A stretch of 64,000 nt of DNA, taken from the NCBI GenBank assembly GCA_021775735.1, contig JAJFHG010000017.1, positions 1 to 64,000 on the forward strand, written 5' to 3'. The translations under genes were made by a program, and so were the position numbers. Each line of letters begins with the position of its first letter. Positions within the stretch are counted from its first letter, which is position 1. Below the pieces are notes generated by a model. It was not told the origin of the DNA and did no database searches. It was given only the letters and a program-made list of their open reading frames with translations. This DNA is from Hyphomicrobiaceae bacterium. GTDB taxonomy: Bacteria > Pseudomonadota > Alphaproteobacteria > Rhizobiales > Hyphomicrobiaceae. This document shows positions 8,990 through 17,603 of the stretch, piece after piece.

Positions 8990-10231
8990 TCACGTGACCT
9001 TAGTGAACGCCCCCTGTTCCGGGCTTGAGGCCAGATTTTCTTTTCTGGGCATTGCAGAGCGTAAGACCAAGAAGCCTATCAGACCTGAAAGTAGAGATCC
9101 AAACAGCACCCCAACGCGAACGTTTGCTGTTTGATCGGTACCCGAAAATGCGAGGGTTCCAATAAACAAACTCATTGTAAAGCCAATACCGGCAAGTAGA
9201 GATGCACCATGAACATGACGCCACGTTACGCTATCGGGCAGCCTTGCAAGGCCAGTTCGGACTGCAAGCCAGGTAAAACCAAGAATGCCAAACTGCTTAC
9301 CAATGAACAGCCCAAGAATGATACCGAGAGAAATTGGTGCAAAAAGATTTGAAGGCGAAATTGCTCCTAACCCAACACCAGCATTCGCGAAGGCAAAGAT
9401 TGGCATGATACCAAAAAGGACCCAAGGCTTGAGTTCATGCTCAGTTGCGACCAATAAAGTGTCCTTACTCCCTTTAGGACGGATGTTGGGTACGAACAAT
9501 GCCGTGATAACGCCTGCCAAAGTGGCATGCACACCAGACTTGAGAAAGAACAACCAAACGGCAGCACCGACAAGCACATATGGCGCCAGTTTGGTAACAC
9601 CTATCCAGTTTAAAAGAGCTAATCCCGCAACGCCAACAAAAGCCACCCCGAGCATCATCATAGACAGTTCGCTGGTATAGAAAACCGCAATGATAATGAT
9701 CGCAGCGAGGTCATCAATAATCGCTATCGCTAACAAAAACACCTTAAGGGCGGCAGGCACGCGGCTGCCTAGAAGCGCAAGGACGCCGAGTGCGAATGCT
9801 ATATCGGTGGCTGCTGGAATTGCCCAGCCTTGAATTGCCTGAGGGTCATTGAAATTTATGGCGGCGTAGATCAGCGCCGGAAACAGAATGCCACCGATGG
9901 CGGCAAATACAGGTAACGCGGCACGATGCAAGTCAGACAACTGCCCGTCTATCAATTCCCTTTTGAGCTCCAACCCCACGAGAAAGAAAAACACCGCCAT
10001 CATGCCGTCGTTGATCCAAAGCAGAAGCGGCTTAGCAAGAATGAATTCACCGACAGTAATTGATATCTTGGTGCTTAAAAGTGTTTCATAAAGACTGTTT
10101 AAGGAGGTGTTTGAAAAAATAAGTGCCAGCACAGTGGCACATATAAGGATGATACCCGCTAAGGCGTCACCTTGTAGAGGCGATTGGGACTGTTGCGGTG
10201 AATTTGGCGTGCTTGATGGCGATGATGACAT
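8990..10231 (-). CDS. nhaA: Na+/H+ antiporter NhaA
   Basis: Inner-membrane antiporter of about 413 residues. The ATG at 10231 is chosen because GGGGA lies about 7 nt upstream and the frame before it is poor. Family motifs are clear: LLWINDGMMAVFFFLVGLELKREL near residue 75, WAIPAATDIAFALGVLALLG with the ion-binding region, and LKVFLLAIAIIDDLAAIIIIAVFY with the paired Asp of the transport site. The C-terminal half has HGASLLAGIGFTMSLFIGTLAF. It exports Na+ at alkaline pH using the proton gradient, which fits a saline habitat. Confidence 0.95.
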   Translation of the reverse strand: MSSSPSSTPNSPQQSQSPLQGDALAGIILICATVLALIFSNTSLNSLYETLLSTKISITVGEFILAKPLLLWINDGMMAVFFFLVGLELKRELIDGQLSDLHRAALPVFAAIGGILFPALIYAAINFNDPQAIQGWAIPAATDIAFALGVLALLGSRVPAALKVFLLAIAIIDDLAAIIIIAVFYTSELSMMMLGVAFVGVAGLALLNWIGVTKLAPYVLVGAAVWLFFLKSGVHATLAGVITALFVPNIRPKGSKDTLLVATEHELKPWVLFGIMPIFAFANAGVGLGAISPSNLFAPISLGIILGLFIGKQFGILGFTWLAVRTGLARLPDSVTWRHVHGASLLAGIGFTMSLFIGTLAFSGTDQTANVRVGVLFGSLLSGLIGFLVLRSAMPRKENLASSPEQGAFTKVT

Positions 10232-10336
10232 CGTTGGTCCCCATTGGCGTTCAAGGAAGTTGGGTGGGGCTCGTGTCGACGTTACTTTAAACCACACCAA
10301 TGCAGGCTGAGACTTGGTAGTCCGCCATATATAATG

Positions 10337-10378
10337 CCAATCGGAAATCAGCCACCCTCTGATCGGTATTTTCGATCA
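10337..10378. promoter_or_regulatory. LysR-box-like dyad and shared bipartite motif before the oxyR-like gene
   Basis: CCAATCGGAA (10337-10346) precedes the perfect inverted repeat TGATCG-N7-CGATCA (10360-10378), which has the ATC-N9-GAT form of a LysR box. Both parts and their spacing recur at 7773-7812. The site lies between the divergent nhaA and LysR genes, so autoregulation is likely. Confidence 0.5.
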
Positions 10379-10443
10379 AGAACGGGCTTTAAAGCCACCA
10401 AAATGCCTTGAAAATTGAAATGAGAGGTCACACGTACCTCTCT

Positions 10444-11361
10444 ATGCCCAATCTAAGACAGCTGGAATATCTTGTTGCACTTTCGGAAACCTTGCACTTT
10501 CGCAGGGCCGCTGAACGCGTAAACACAACACAACCCACACTCAGCGAACAACTTAAGGCATTGGAGCTCCGTCTTGGTGTGCAACTGGTCGAGAGGTCTC
10601 GAAACAAGGTTCTACTGACCCCAATAGGCCGTCAGGTTGTTGCTATTGCGCGACGTATGCTTACGGATGCAAATGAAATTCGATCGCTTGCCAGTCAAGG
10701 CAATGGCAATTTCACGGGTGTTTTCAAATTGGGCTTGCCACCAACCATCGGGCCGTATCTTCTTCCCACAATCATTCCCGAACTCCACCGAAGTTACTCT
10801 GACTTGCGCTTATATGTACGCGAAGGCATTCCCAAAAACCTATTGCCCGAGCTCCAGGATGGGCACCATGACCTTGTCATTTCACTCCTGCCAACCAGCG
10901 GTCCAGACCTTTGCAGCGAACCGCTATTTAGTGAGCCGCTGCACCTTGTTGTTGCACCAGATCATCCGTTTGCCAAAGCGGAAAAAATTGCCTGGGAGGA
11001 ATTATCGGGCGAAGATGTATTGACCCTTGGTGAAGGCCATCAATTACATGAAGCTGTGCGCCTCATTTGCAATCGTGTGGGATCTACGCTTCGCACGGAC
11101 TATGAGGGCACCAGCCTTGATACGTTGCGTGAAATGGTGGCTATGAATCTGGGAATAAGCTTTCTTCCGGGCCTCTATGTCAATTCAATTGTGGCGCGAG
11201 ATCCAAGCGTCACGGTTGTAGAGATTGAAGGTGAAGCGCTGTCACGAAACATTGGACTATTTTGGCGCAAAGCCTCAGCCAACCATGATCGGTACGTCTC
11301 ACTTGCTGAGCTCTTGCGCACCGAGATTGCAAAACATTTTTCTGACTTTACGATTTTATAA
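10444..11361 (+). CDS. LysR-family regulator, OxyR-like
   Basis: Transcription regulator of about 305 residues. The start at 10444 gives MPNLRQLEYLVALSETLHF, the usual LysR/OxyR beginning; the frame also extends to a TTG at 10408. The N-terminal winged helix has RRAAERVNTTQPTLSEQLKALE and VQLVERSRNKVLLTPIG. The effector domain resembles OxyR (LRLYVREG, DLVISLLP, EPLFSEPLHLVVAPDHP, GISFLPGLYV). The OxyR peroxide-sensing Cys pair is only loosely matched: there are Cys at LCSEPL and IRLICNRVG, near LTLGEGHQLHEA. Peroxide sensing is plausible but not proven. A GAGAGGT/ACCTCTC hairpin ends one base before the ATG. The last 109 bp are duplicated 51 kb away. Confidence 0.88.
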   Translation: MPNLRQLEYLVALSETLHFRRAAERVNTTQPTLSEQLKALELRLGVQLVERSRNKVLLTPIGRQVVAIARRMLTDANEIRSLASQGNGNFTGVFKLGLPPTIGPYLLPTIIPELHRSYSDLRLYVREGIPKNLLPELQDGHHDLVISLLPTSGPDLCSEPLFSEPLHLVVAPDHPFAKAEKIAWEELSGEDVLTLGEGHQLHEAVRLICNRVGSTLRTDYEGTSLDTLREMVAMNLGISFLPGLYVNSIVARDPSVTVVEIEGEALSRNIGLFWRKASANHDRYVSLAELLRTEIAKHFSDFTIL

Positions 11362-11421
11362 GCAGCCGAATTTTAGTGGTGAGCTCGGAAAGGATCGAAC
11401 CTTCGACGCTCTGATTAAAAG
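11253..11421. repeat. Left copy of the 169-bp island-flanking direct repeat
   Basis: This segment (last 109 bp of the oxyR-like gene plus a tRNA-Lys 3' half) aligns without gaps to 62250-62418, with 13 mismatches by hand count (about 92% identity). The identity stops abruptly at the anticodon-loop position of the tRNA sequence, the place where tRNA-targeting integrases cut. It marks the left end of the 51-kb block. Confidence 0.85.
11377..11421 (-). other. Degenerate tRNA-Lys 3' half (attachment-site remnant)
   Basis: On the minus strand this reads from the anticodon (CTTTTAATC) through variable loop, T-arm and acceptor 3' strand to an encoded CCA. Compared with the right-hand copy it has substitutions in the variable and acceptor regions (GCTCGG for GCCCGG, GACGCTC for GACCCTC). 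The 5' half of a tRNA is absent, so it is not a working gene. It is best read as an att site left by integration. Confidence 0.75.
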
Positions 11422-11503
11422 GACGCAAACGACTAAACTAACGCCGTAAAATCAACCCAACAGATAATCCAGATCCTCCGTTAGACTGAAGTAGTATCAA
11501 AGA

Positions 11504-14245
11504 TTATGATGACGGGCAGTTTAGTTGCTTCAACCAACAACGGCTTTTGTCAAGCATTTTTGGTGTGACGATCCGCTTTTCAAGCTCTACAATTATGAAC
11601 AGCATTGCAGCGACGATTGTTATCACACCCCAAGTTTGAAAATCAATTGGCGCAGTTTTAAACAACATGTTCATCGTAGGTACATACGTAAGTCCCAATT
11701 GCAGAAGGAGGACCAAGACTACAGCAATCCAGGCGGGGCCGGCTGCCGGAGTCAGAATGTCTTTGAAAACAGACTGCGATAATTTCCTGCAGTTGAATAA
11801 GTAAAATATTTCAAACAGCACGAGGCCGTTAATAGCGGCCGTCCGCGCCACAGCAATCTCTGCACCGTCGTCTATCTTCCAGAGAAAAATTCCAAAAATT
11901 CCTAGGACCACGACACAAGAAACGAGGGCTACGCGCCACAGCAAAAAGCGATCAAGAAGGGCTTCGTTCGGGGAGCGAGGTGGCCGGTTCATAACATCTG
12001 ATTCTGCTTTCTCAAATGCCAGTGCCAATGCCAAGGTGATCGTCGTTACCATGTTGACCCACAAAATCTGCACGGGTGTGATTGGCAACGCATGCCCAGT
12101 AAATACCGCGGCCATAATTGTAAGCGCTTCTCCGCAACTCGTCGGCAAGATATAAAGTATAGATTTTTTTATATTGTCATAAACTGTTCGACCCTGTTCA
12201 ACGGCAGAGGCTATTGATGAAAAGTTATCATCAGCCAAAACCATTTCCGCAGACTCACGCGCAACGCCAGCACCTTTGCGACCCATGGCAATACCAACAT
12301 CTGAACGCTTTAATGCTGGCGCATCGTTTACACCATCACCTGTCATCGCAACGATCTCACCCTGCGATTGAAGTGCGTTAACGAGCTTAAGTTTGGTTTC
12401 TGGTGATGTTCGCGCAAAAACATTTGTCGTCTTAACGTACCCCGCAAGTTGTTGTTTAGACATAGAATCTAACTTTTCGCCCGTTAATACGTCATCTGGG
12501 TTTGCCAAACCAACTCGCCTTGCAATGGCTTGTGCAGTTAACCCGTGATCACCAGTTATCATGATGACTCGGATACCCGCTGCTCGACATTCCGCGACTG
12601 CGCGAACAGCCTCTTCTCGCGGTGGATCGATGAATGCAACGAGTCCAACAAACATAAAATCTTTTGGAATTGCGTTTGTTTCTAATCCTGGTGTTCCTAG
12701 ATCGCTATCCTTGACCGCAAACGCCAACGTTCGTCTTCCGGTTTTTGCCATGGCATCTATTGAGCTCTGCCACGCTTTTCTATCCAAGTTCTCGTCGTGT
12801 CCATTAGCGTCGGCACGCGTGCAAATATCCAGCACACGTTCTGGTGCCCCTTTCAGGTAGATTTTCTCATCACCCTCACTGTCTCGATGACAGGTCGCCA
12901 TGAATCGTTGCTCAGAACTGAATGGTATCTCACTAATCCGCGGGTGGTTCTGGCGCATTGTGGTCGGATTGCAATTGTTTTCTATGGCCCACGCCAGAAG
13001 CGCACGCTCCATTGGTTCACCTTCAAAAATCCATTGATTAGTGTCCAAATGCGCATGTGCATCGTTGCACAAGACGGCACATGTCAGAATTTGTTGCACT
13101 TCTTGAGGTATTGTTTCGTCAGTTACCATGACGGCATCGAAGGTTTTCCCTCCGCCAAGGACTGTTGCATCAACCGACATTTCGTTACGTGTAAACGTTC
13201 CAGTTTTATCTGAACAAATGACTGTTACTGCGCCAATTGTCTCAACAGCTGGCAAGCGTCGTATCAACGCCTGCCGCTCAGCCATTTTTTCAACGCCGAT
13301 TGCCAAGGCAATTGTAAGAATGGCAGGCAGTCCTTCTGGAATTGCCGCCACCGCTATACCGACCGCAGCCAAGAACATGTCTCTAACAGGACTTTGGTGA
13401 ACCAGAACACCAATGAGAAAACTCACGACTGATGCGAATAAGATGATGACTGAGAGAACTTTTCCAAACTCTGCCATCTTGCGAAGCAAAGGGGTCTGCA
13501 CTTTTGAAATGTGCCCGAGCAGGGCATTGACACGACCAAGTTCGGTGCTCTCCCCCGTCGCAGTAACAACTCCCAGCCCTCGTCCACGTGTGAGGAGCGT
13601 ACCAGAATACATCATCGAAGCGCGCTCACCGAGAGGGAGCACCTCATCAACAACAGCAACATTCTTGTCAACAGGAACAGACTCGCCCGTGAGTATTGCC
13701 TCCTGAGCTGATAATCCTATCCCCTCCAATACGCGAAGGTCAGCTGGTATGCGCTCACCTTCCTCAAGCAAGACAACATCGCCTTTGACGAGGTATTTAG
13801 TGTCCAGACGTATGGGATAGCCGTTACGAAGGACAGTTGCTTTTTCAGACAAAAGTTCCTTTATGCCGGCAATTGCTCGTTCTGCGCGGCCTTCTTGCAG
13901 GAACCCAATGACGCCATTAATTATTACGACACCGCAAATCACGATGCTGTCCGTCCAATGACCGATGATTGCGGTAATAATAGCTGCGGCCAGAAGAATG
14001 TAGATCAGCACGTTCTGAAACTGCTGAAAAAAACGAGCTAACGCGCTGCGCGCACTGACGTCCTTAAGCGCGTTTTCACCATAGCATGCAAGACGAACCC
14101 TCGCCTCCTGGTCGGAAAGACCTTTGTCGCTCGTGTCCAAGAGCTCAAGAGCTTTAGCCGCATCAATCGCATGCCAGAGTACTGGCTGCGCATGGTTTGC
14201 GATGTCTTTTACATCCCGCATTTGAGATTTTGCACCATGACCCAT
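11504..14245 (-). CDS. Cation-transporting P-type ATPase (P2/SERCA-like)
   Basis: Inner-membrane ion pump of about 913 residues. A GTG at 14254 is an alternative start three codons earlier. It has an N-terminal cation-ATPase domain (LSDQEARVRLACYGENAL), an actuator loop with LTGESVPV, the phosphorylation motif CSDKTGTFTRNEM, the nucleotide-binding KGAPERVL, and the hinge MTGDGVNDAPALKRSDVGIAMG. Transmembrane motifs IPEGLPAILTIALA and ILWVNMVTTITLALALAFE are typical of Ca2+/Mg2+/Mn2+-type pumps rather than heavy-metal P1B pumps; no N-terminal CxxC metal-binding domain is present. The ion is uncertain. It is the first gene inside the island, and its link to the hydrogenase genes upstream of it is not obvious. 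Confidence 0.9.
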   Translation of the reverse strand: MGHGAKSQMRDVKDIANHAQPVLWHAIDAAKALELLDTSDKGLSDQEARVRLACYGENALKDVSARSALARFFQQFQNVLIYILLAAAIITAIIGHWTDSIVICGVVIINGVIGFLQEGRAERAIAGIKELLSEKATVLRNGYPIRLDTKYLVKGDVVLLEEGERIPADLRVLEGIGLSAQEAILTGESVPVDKNVAVVDEVLPLGERASMMYSGTLLTRGRGLGVVTATGESTELGRVNALLGHISKVQTPLLRKMAEFGKVLSVIILFASVVSFLIGVLVHQSPVRDMFLAAVGIAVAAIPEGLPAILTIALAIGVEKMAERQALIRRLPAVETIGAVTVICSDKTGTFTRNEMSVDATVLGGGKTFDAVMVTDETIPQEVQQILTCAVLCNDAHAHLDTNQWIFEGEPMERALLAWAIENNCNPTTMRQNHPRISEIPFSSEQRFMATCHRDSEGDEKIYLKGAPERVLDICTRADANGHDENLDRKAWQSSIDAMAKTGRRTLAFAVKDSDLGTPGLETNAIPKDFMFVGLVAFIDPPREEAVRAVAECRAAGIRVIMITGDHGLTAQAIARRVGLANPDDVLTGEKLDSMSKQQLAGYVKTTNVFARTSPETKLKLVNALQSQGEIVAMTGDGVNDAPALKRSDVGIAMGRKGAGVARESAEMVLADDNFSSIASAVEQGRTVYDNIKKSILYILPTSCGEALTIMAAVFTGHALPITPVQILWVNMVTTITLALALAFEKAESDVMNRPPRSPNEALLDRFLLWRVALVSCVVVLGIFGIFLWKIDDGAEIAVARTAAINGLVLFEIFYLFNCRKLSQSVFKDILTPAAGPAWIAVVLVLLLQLGLTYVPTMNMLFKTAPIDFQTWGVITIVAAMLFIIVELEKRIVTPKMLDKSRCWLKQLNCPSS

Positions 14246-14490
14246 TCGTCTCACAAAATACTCTGCCGCTCATTGCAACATCTGCCCAGTTATTCAGCAC
14301 GGTGCAGCACGCACCCCCGCAAAGCTCGCGCACGAGTTTAAACTTGGCAACGAGATTACCTCATTCAGACTTGTCACTCAATCTGGGCAAGCACACATCT
14401 GAAATCCATCCAAACCATCATGTCTGACTGGTACGACTTCAACTCTTAAGACTGCAAAATAAGCCAGCGCCTCGCCGCCCAACCCGGCAA

Positions 14491-15207
14491 TTAGGTGCCA
14501 AATATGCTGGTCGTAGACGCAAAAACCAAGTGCGCACCAATTGCCAAGGTCGCAATGCCGACACAGAGTTGCAGGCCGCGATGTGCCCAATCGACGGACT
14601 TAGCCGCATAGGTCATCGGGAGAGCAATCGCGACGCTGAGAAGTGCCATCCCAGCAATGGATCCAATCCCAAAAAGGATAATGTAGAAGATCCCCCAGAT
14701 CGGCGATTGCAGCGTCGCAGCCGTCAACACAATCAAAGCCGCGGATCCGGCCACACCATGCATCAATCCCACGGCAAATGTCCGCCACGGCAGACCCTCC
14801 GAATGGACATGTGTGTGCGGGTTTAGGTGATGCGGCACCTGTTGATCACCATCGTGGCTGTGTGCATGAATGTGCCGCTTGGCATTATCGTGTTCGTGAA
14901 CATGAAAATGTACGTTATTCTGTTTTAATCGCCACAGCACATTGGCGCCGAGTGCAATCAGCATCACACCCACGCCAGCTTCTAGCAGGCTCGAGAACTG
15001 ATCACTCATTGTGAATTTTAGAAGAATTGCACTTCCGGCAATCAAAACCAGCATCAGTGCATGACCGATACCCCAAAACACGCCATGCCGGGTGAAGGCG
15101 CGCAAGCCGGTTTTTTGAGCGCTCATGCTGGACACTGCAGCAAGATGATCGGCCTCCAGGGCATGTTGCATGCCAATCAAAAAACCGACAAACAATATGG
15201 TTGTCAT
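14491..15207 (-). CDS. Nickel/cobalt permease of the NiCoT/UreH-like type
   Basis: Membrane protein of 238 residues with about six hydrophobic segments. HALEADHLAAVSSM near the N terminus matches the nickel-binding HX4DH signature of this transporter superfamily. LMHGVAGSAALIVLTA is the second conserved half-motif. A histidine-rich loop at residues about 98-138 (repeated HxH motifs) suggests metal handling. Its start overlaps the hypF stop in an ATGA, so it is the last gene of the hydrogenase maturation run and probably supplies Ni2+ for the NiFe site. Cobalt uptake cannot be excluded. Confidence 0.85.
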   Translation of the reverse strand: MTTILFVGFLIGMQHALEADHLAAVSSMSAQKTGLRAFTRHGVFWGIGHALMLVLIAGSAILLKFTMSDQFSSLLEAGVGVMLIALGANVLWRLKQNNVHFHVHEHDNAKRHIHAHSHDGDQQVPHHLNPHTHVHSEGLPWRTFAVGLMHGVAGSAALIVLTAATLQSPIWGIFYIILFGIGSIAGMALLSVAIALPMTYAAKSVDWAHRGLQLCVGIATLAIGAHLVFASTTSIFGT

Positions 15208-17594
15208 GCTGTGCGTCCTTCCCCGTTAGTTCGCGAAGCCGCCATGCGGGCGGCCGCGATAACCCCCTGGCCAAGCGATAAACCACCGTCATTTGTTGGC
15301 ACCCGCGCATGTGTCAACACCCGCCCAATACCGCCTTGATTGAGCCCTTTGAGCAGGCCTTTGAAAAGCAGGTTGTTTTGCATGACGCCGCCCGACAGTG
15401 CGATCGCGTCAATGTCGTGCTGCTTGGCAAGTGAGAGTGCAGTTTGAACAACGAATTGCACCATCGTGTTATGAAAACGCGCCGCGATGCGTGACGCTGG
15501 CACTTTGGCCTCAAGGTCGCGGACAATCTGTTCCCACATTGGTGAAACATCTATGACAACCGGCTGTGTCGACGACACCTGCATCGCATAGGATTCACGC
15601 TCATCACCTGCCGACATGGCTAAAGTCTCAAGCTCGATTGCCGCCTGGCCTTCATAGCTGACACCGTCCGTGCAAATACCAAGCAGGCCTGCGACGGCAT
15701 CAAAAATCCGACCCACAGATGAGGTCAAAGGCGTATTTGTCCGTGATTTGATGATCGTCTTGATCTGGGAGAGCGGCTTGCTTTTAAAGTGATCAAGCAC
15801 TGCCAAGTTTGGATAGCGTTGTGTAAGGCGCTCCCAACCAATCGACTGGTCAAGATGCACAAACGTATTTCTCCAGGGTTGCATCACCGCCTGAGCGCCA
15901 CCTGGCATCGGTACCGCTCGGAAATGTGCAACGCGCTGAAAGGTTCGGTAATCAGCAACCAGGAACTCGCCACCCCAAAGCGTGCCATCGTCTCCGAGAC
16001 CCAGGCCATCAAGGGCGATGCCAAGAACGGGTTTGGTATTCATAGGGACGTCATTGTCCGCCATACACGCGGCAATGTGGGCATGATGATGCTGCACCAA
16101 GTCTTGTTCAATTCGGGAAAGGCGTGAAAGTTCCTGTCCCCATTGGGTCGAGAGGTAGTTTGGATGGGCGTCTACAGCAATAACGTCGGCTTTGAAATTA
16201 TAGAGTGAAAGAAAGAGATCCAAACTTGATCGATAGTCGCGATAAGATGATGCGTTTTCCAAATCCCCGATATGCTGAGACAAAATGGCGGACCCATCTT
16301 TAATCATGCAAAACGTGTTTTTAAGCTCCGGCCCCATCGCAAGGATGCCGTTGGCATTCTCGAATCCATTGGGGAGTGTGATCGGCGCTGGCGCATATCC
16401 GCGCGCGCGGCGTAGGACCTGTTTTTTTCCTGCCACCACACGCACAACAGAATCGTCCACGCGATTGATAATGTCGCGGTCATGCATCAAAAAATAGTCT
16501 GCGATACCGGCTAAATCCCCGCGCGCATCATCATTGTTGATGGCCTGAGGAACGCTGGATATGTTGCCAGAGGTCAGAACAATCGGTGTGTCCAACGCGG
16601 CGACAAGCAGGCTGTGCAACGGTGTGTAAGGCAGCATAAAGCCTAAGCCGCTTTGCCCAGGCGCAATCGAAGCCGCCAGTTGGCTGGCCGACCGTGTCGG
16701 TTGTAGGACAACAATTGGGGCTGCTGGACTGGCAAGCAATGTGTGTTCATTGCTACTCACATGGGCATATGTCTTCACCATCGCCAGATCACGCGCCATG
16801 AGGGCAAACGGTTTGCTATAGCGGTGTTTGCGCTGGCGAAGCAGATCAACAGATGCGTGATTTTTGGCGTCACAGGCCAAGTGAAAACCGCCAATCCCCT
16901 TGATGGCGATAATAGATCCGTCTTTGATCAGTTGCGCGGCGCACGACACTGCATCGTGCTCAGCGCTACCAGCGACGCGGGTCTGCGCAGTGTCCTCCAG
17001 CCAGACATGTGGCCCGCACTTTGGACAGGCGATCGGCTGGGCATGAAACCGGCGATCCTGTTTGGTGTCATACTCTGTCGCGCAATCCTGGCACATCTCA
17101 AACTTGCGCATCGACGTATTTGCGCGGTCATAGGGGATTTCCTGAACGATAGACAGGCGCGGACCACAATGCGTGCAGTTTGTGAACGGATAGCGATAAC
17201 GCAGTTCTGCTGGATCAAATGTTTCATTGAGGCAGGCCGGACACGTTGCGGCATCTGGAACAACACCGGTCTGGATCGTGTTGGCAACGCTCTTTTCAAT
17301 GCTGAAATGATCGGGACGCTGAGCCTGATCTGCAATTGGATGACGCTCAATGCTGCTGATTTGAGATAGTGGTGGGGCTTCGGTTTCCAGGCGTGACACA
17401 AAGCGCTCAACGTGCTCGCTTTCCCCCCAAACACGCACCACGACACCGCCGCCATCATTTAAGACGTCACCCGTCAAACAGCACTCGTTGGCCAATCGCC
17501 AAACCATGGGCCGAAACCCGACACCTTGCACAAGTCCGCGAACACATAGTTTAAGCGCGGCCTGTTTAGTGTTTCTGTTAGCGCGTTGCTGCAT
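15204..17594 (-). CDS. hypF: Carbamoyltransferase HypF
   Basis: Maturation enzyme of 796 residues. It uses carbamoyl phosphate and ATP to put a carbamoyl group on the HypE C-terminal cysteine, the precursor of the cyanide ligands of the NiFe site. Domains in order: acylphosphatase-like (VRGLVQGVGFRPMVWRLA), two zinc-finger units (CPACLNETF, CTHCGPR, CQDCATEY, CPKCGPH), a YrdC-like ATP domain (IIAIKGIGGFHLACDA, SKPFALMARD) and a Kae1-like C-terminal domain (HHHAHIAACMADN, ALDGLGLGDDGTLWGGEF, ALSGGVMQNNLL). The length is slightly above the family norm. It follows hupV by 9 bp and overlaps the nickel permease start. Confidence 0.97.
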   Translation of the reverse strand: MQQRANRNTKQAALKLCVRGLVQGVGFRPMVWRLANECCLTGDVLNDGGGVVVRVWGESEHVERFVSRLETEAPPLSQISSIERHPIADQAQRPDHFSIEKSVANTIQTGVVPDAATCPACLNETFDPAELRYRYPFTNCTHCGPRLSIVQEIPYDRANTSMRKFEMCQDCATEYDTKQDRRFHAQPIACPKCGPHVWLEDTAQTRVAGSAEHDAVSCAAQLIKDGSIIAIKGIGGFHLACDAKNHASVDLLRQRKHRYSKPFALMARDLAMVKTYAHVSSNEHTLLASPAAPIVVLQPTRSASQLAASIAPGQSGLGFMLPYTPLHSLLVAALDTPIVLTSGNISSVPQAINNDDARGDLAGIADYFLMHDRDIINRVDDSVVRVVAGKKQVLRRARGYAPAPITLPNGFENANGILAMGPELKNTFCMIKDGSAILSQHIGDLENASSYRDYRSSLDLFLSLYNFKADVIAVDAHPNYLSTQWGQELSRLSRIEQDLVQHHHAHIAACMADNDVPMNTKPVLGIALDGLGLGDDGTLWGGEFLVADYRTFQRVAHFRAVPMPGGAQAVMQPWRNTFVHLDQSIGWERLTQRYPNLAVLDHFKSKPLSQIKTIIKSRTNTPLTSSVGRIFDAVAGLLGICTDGVSYEGQAAIELETLAMSAGDERESYAMQVSSTQPVVIDVSPMWEQIVRDLEAKVPASRIAARFHNTMVQFVVQTALSLAKQHDIDAIALSGGVMQNNLLFKGLLKGLNQGGIGRVLTHARVPTNDGGLSLGQGVIAAARMAASRTNGEGRTA

Positions 17595-17603
17595 TTTGAT
17601 TGC

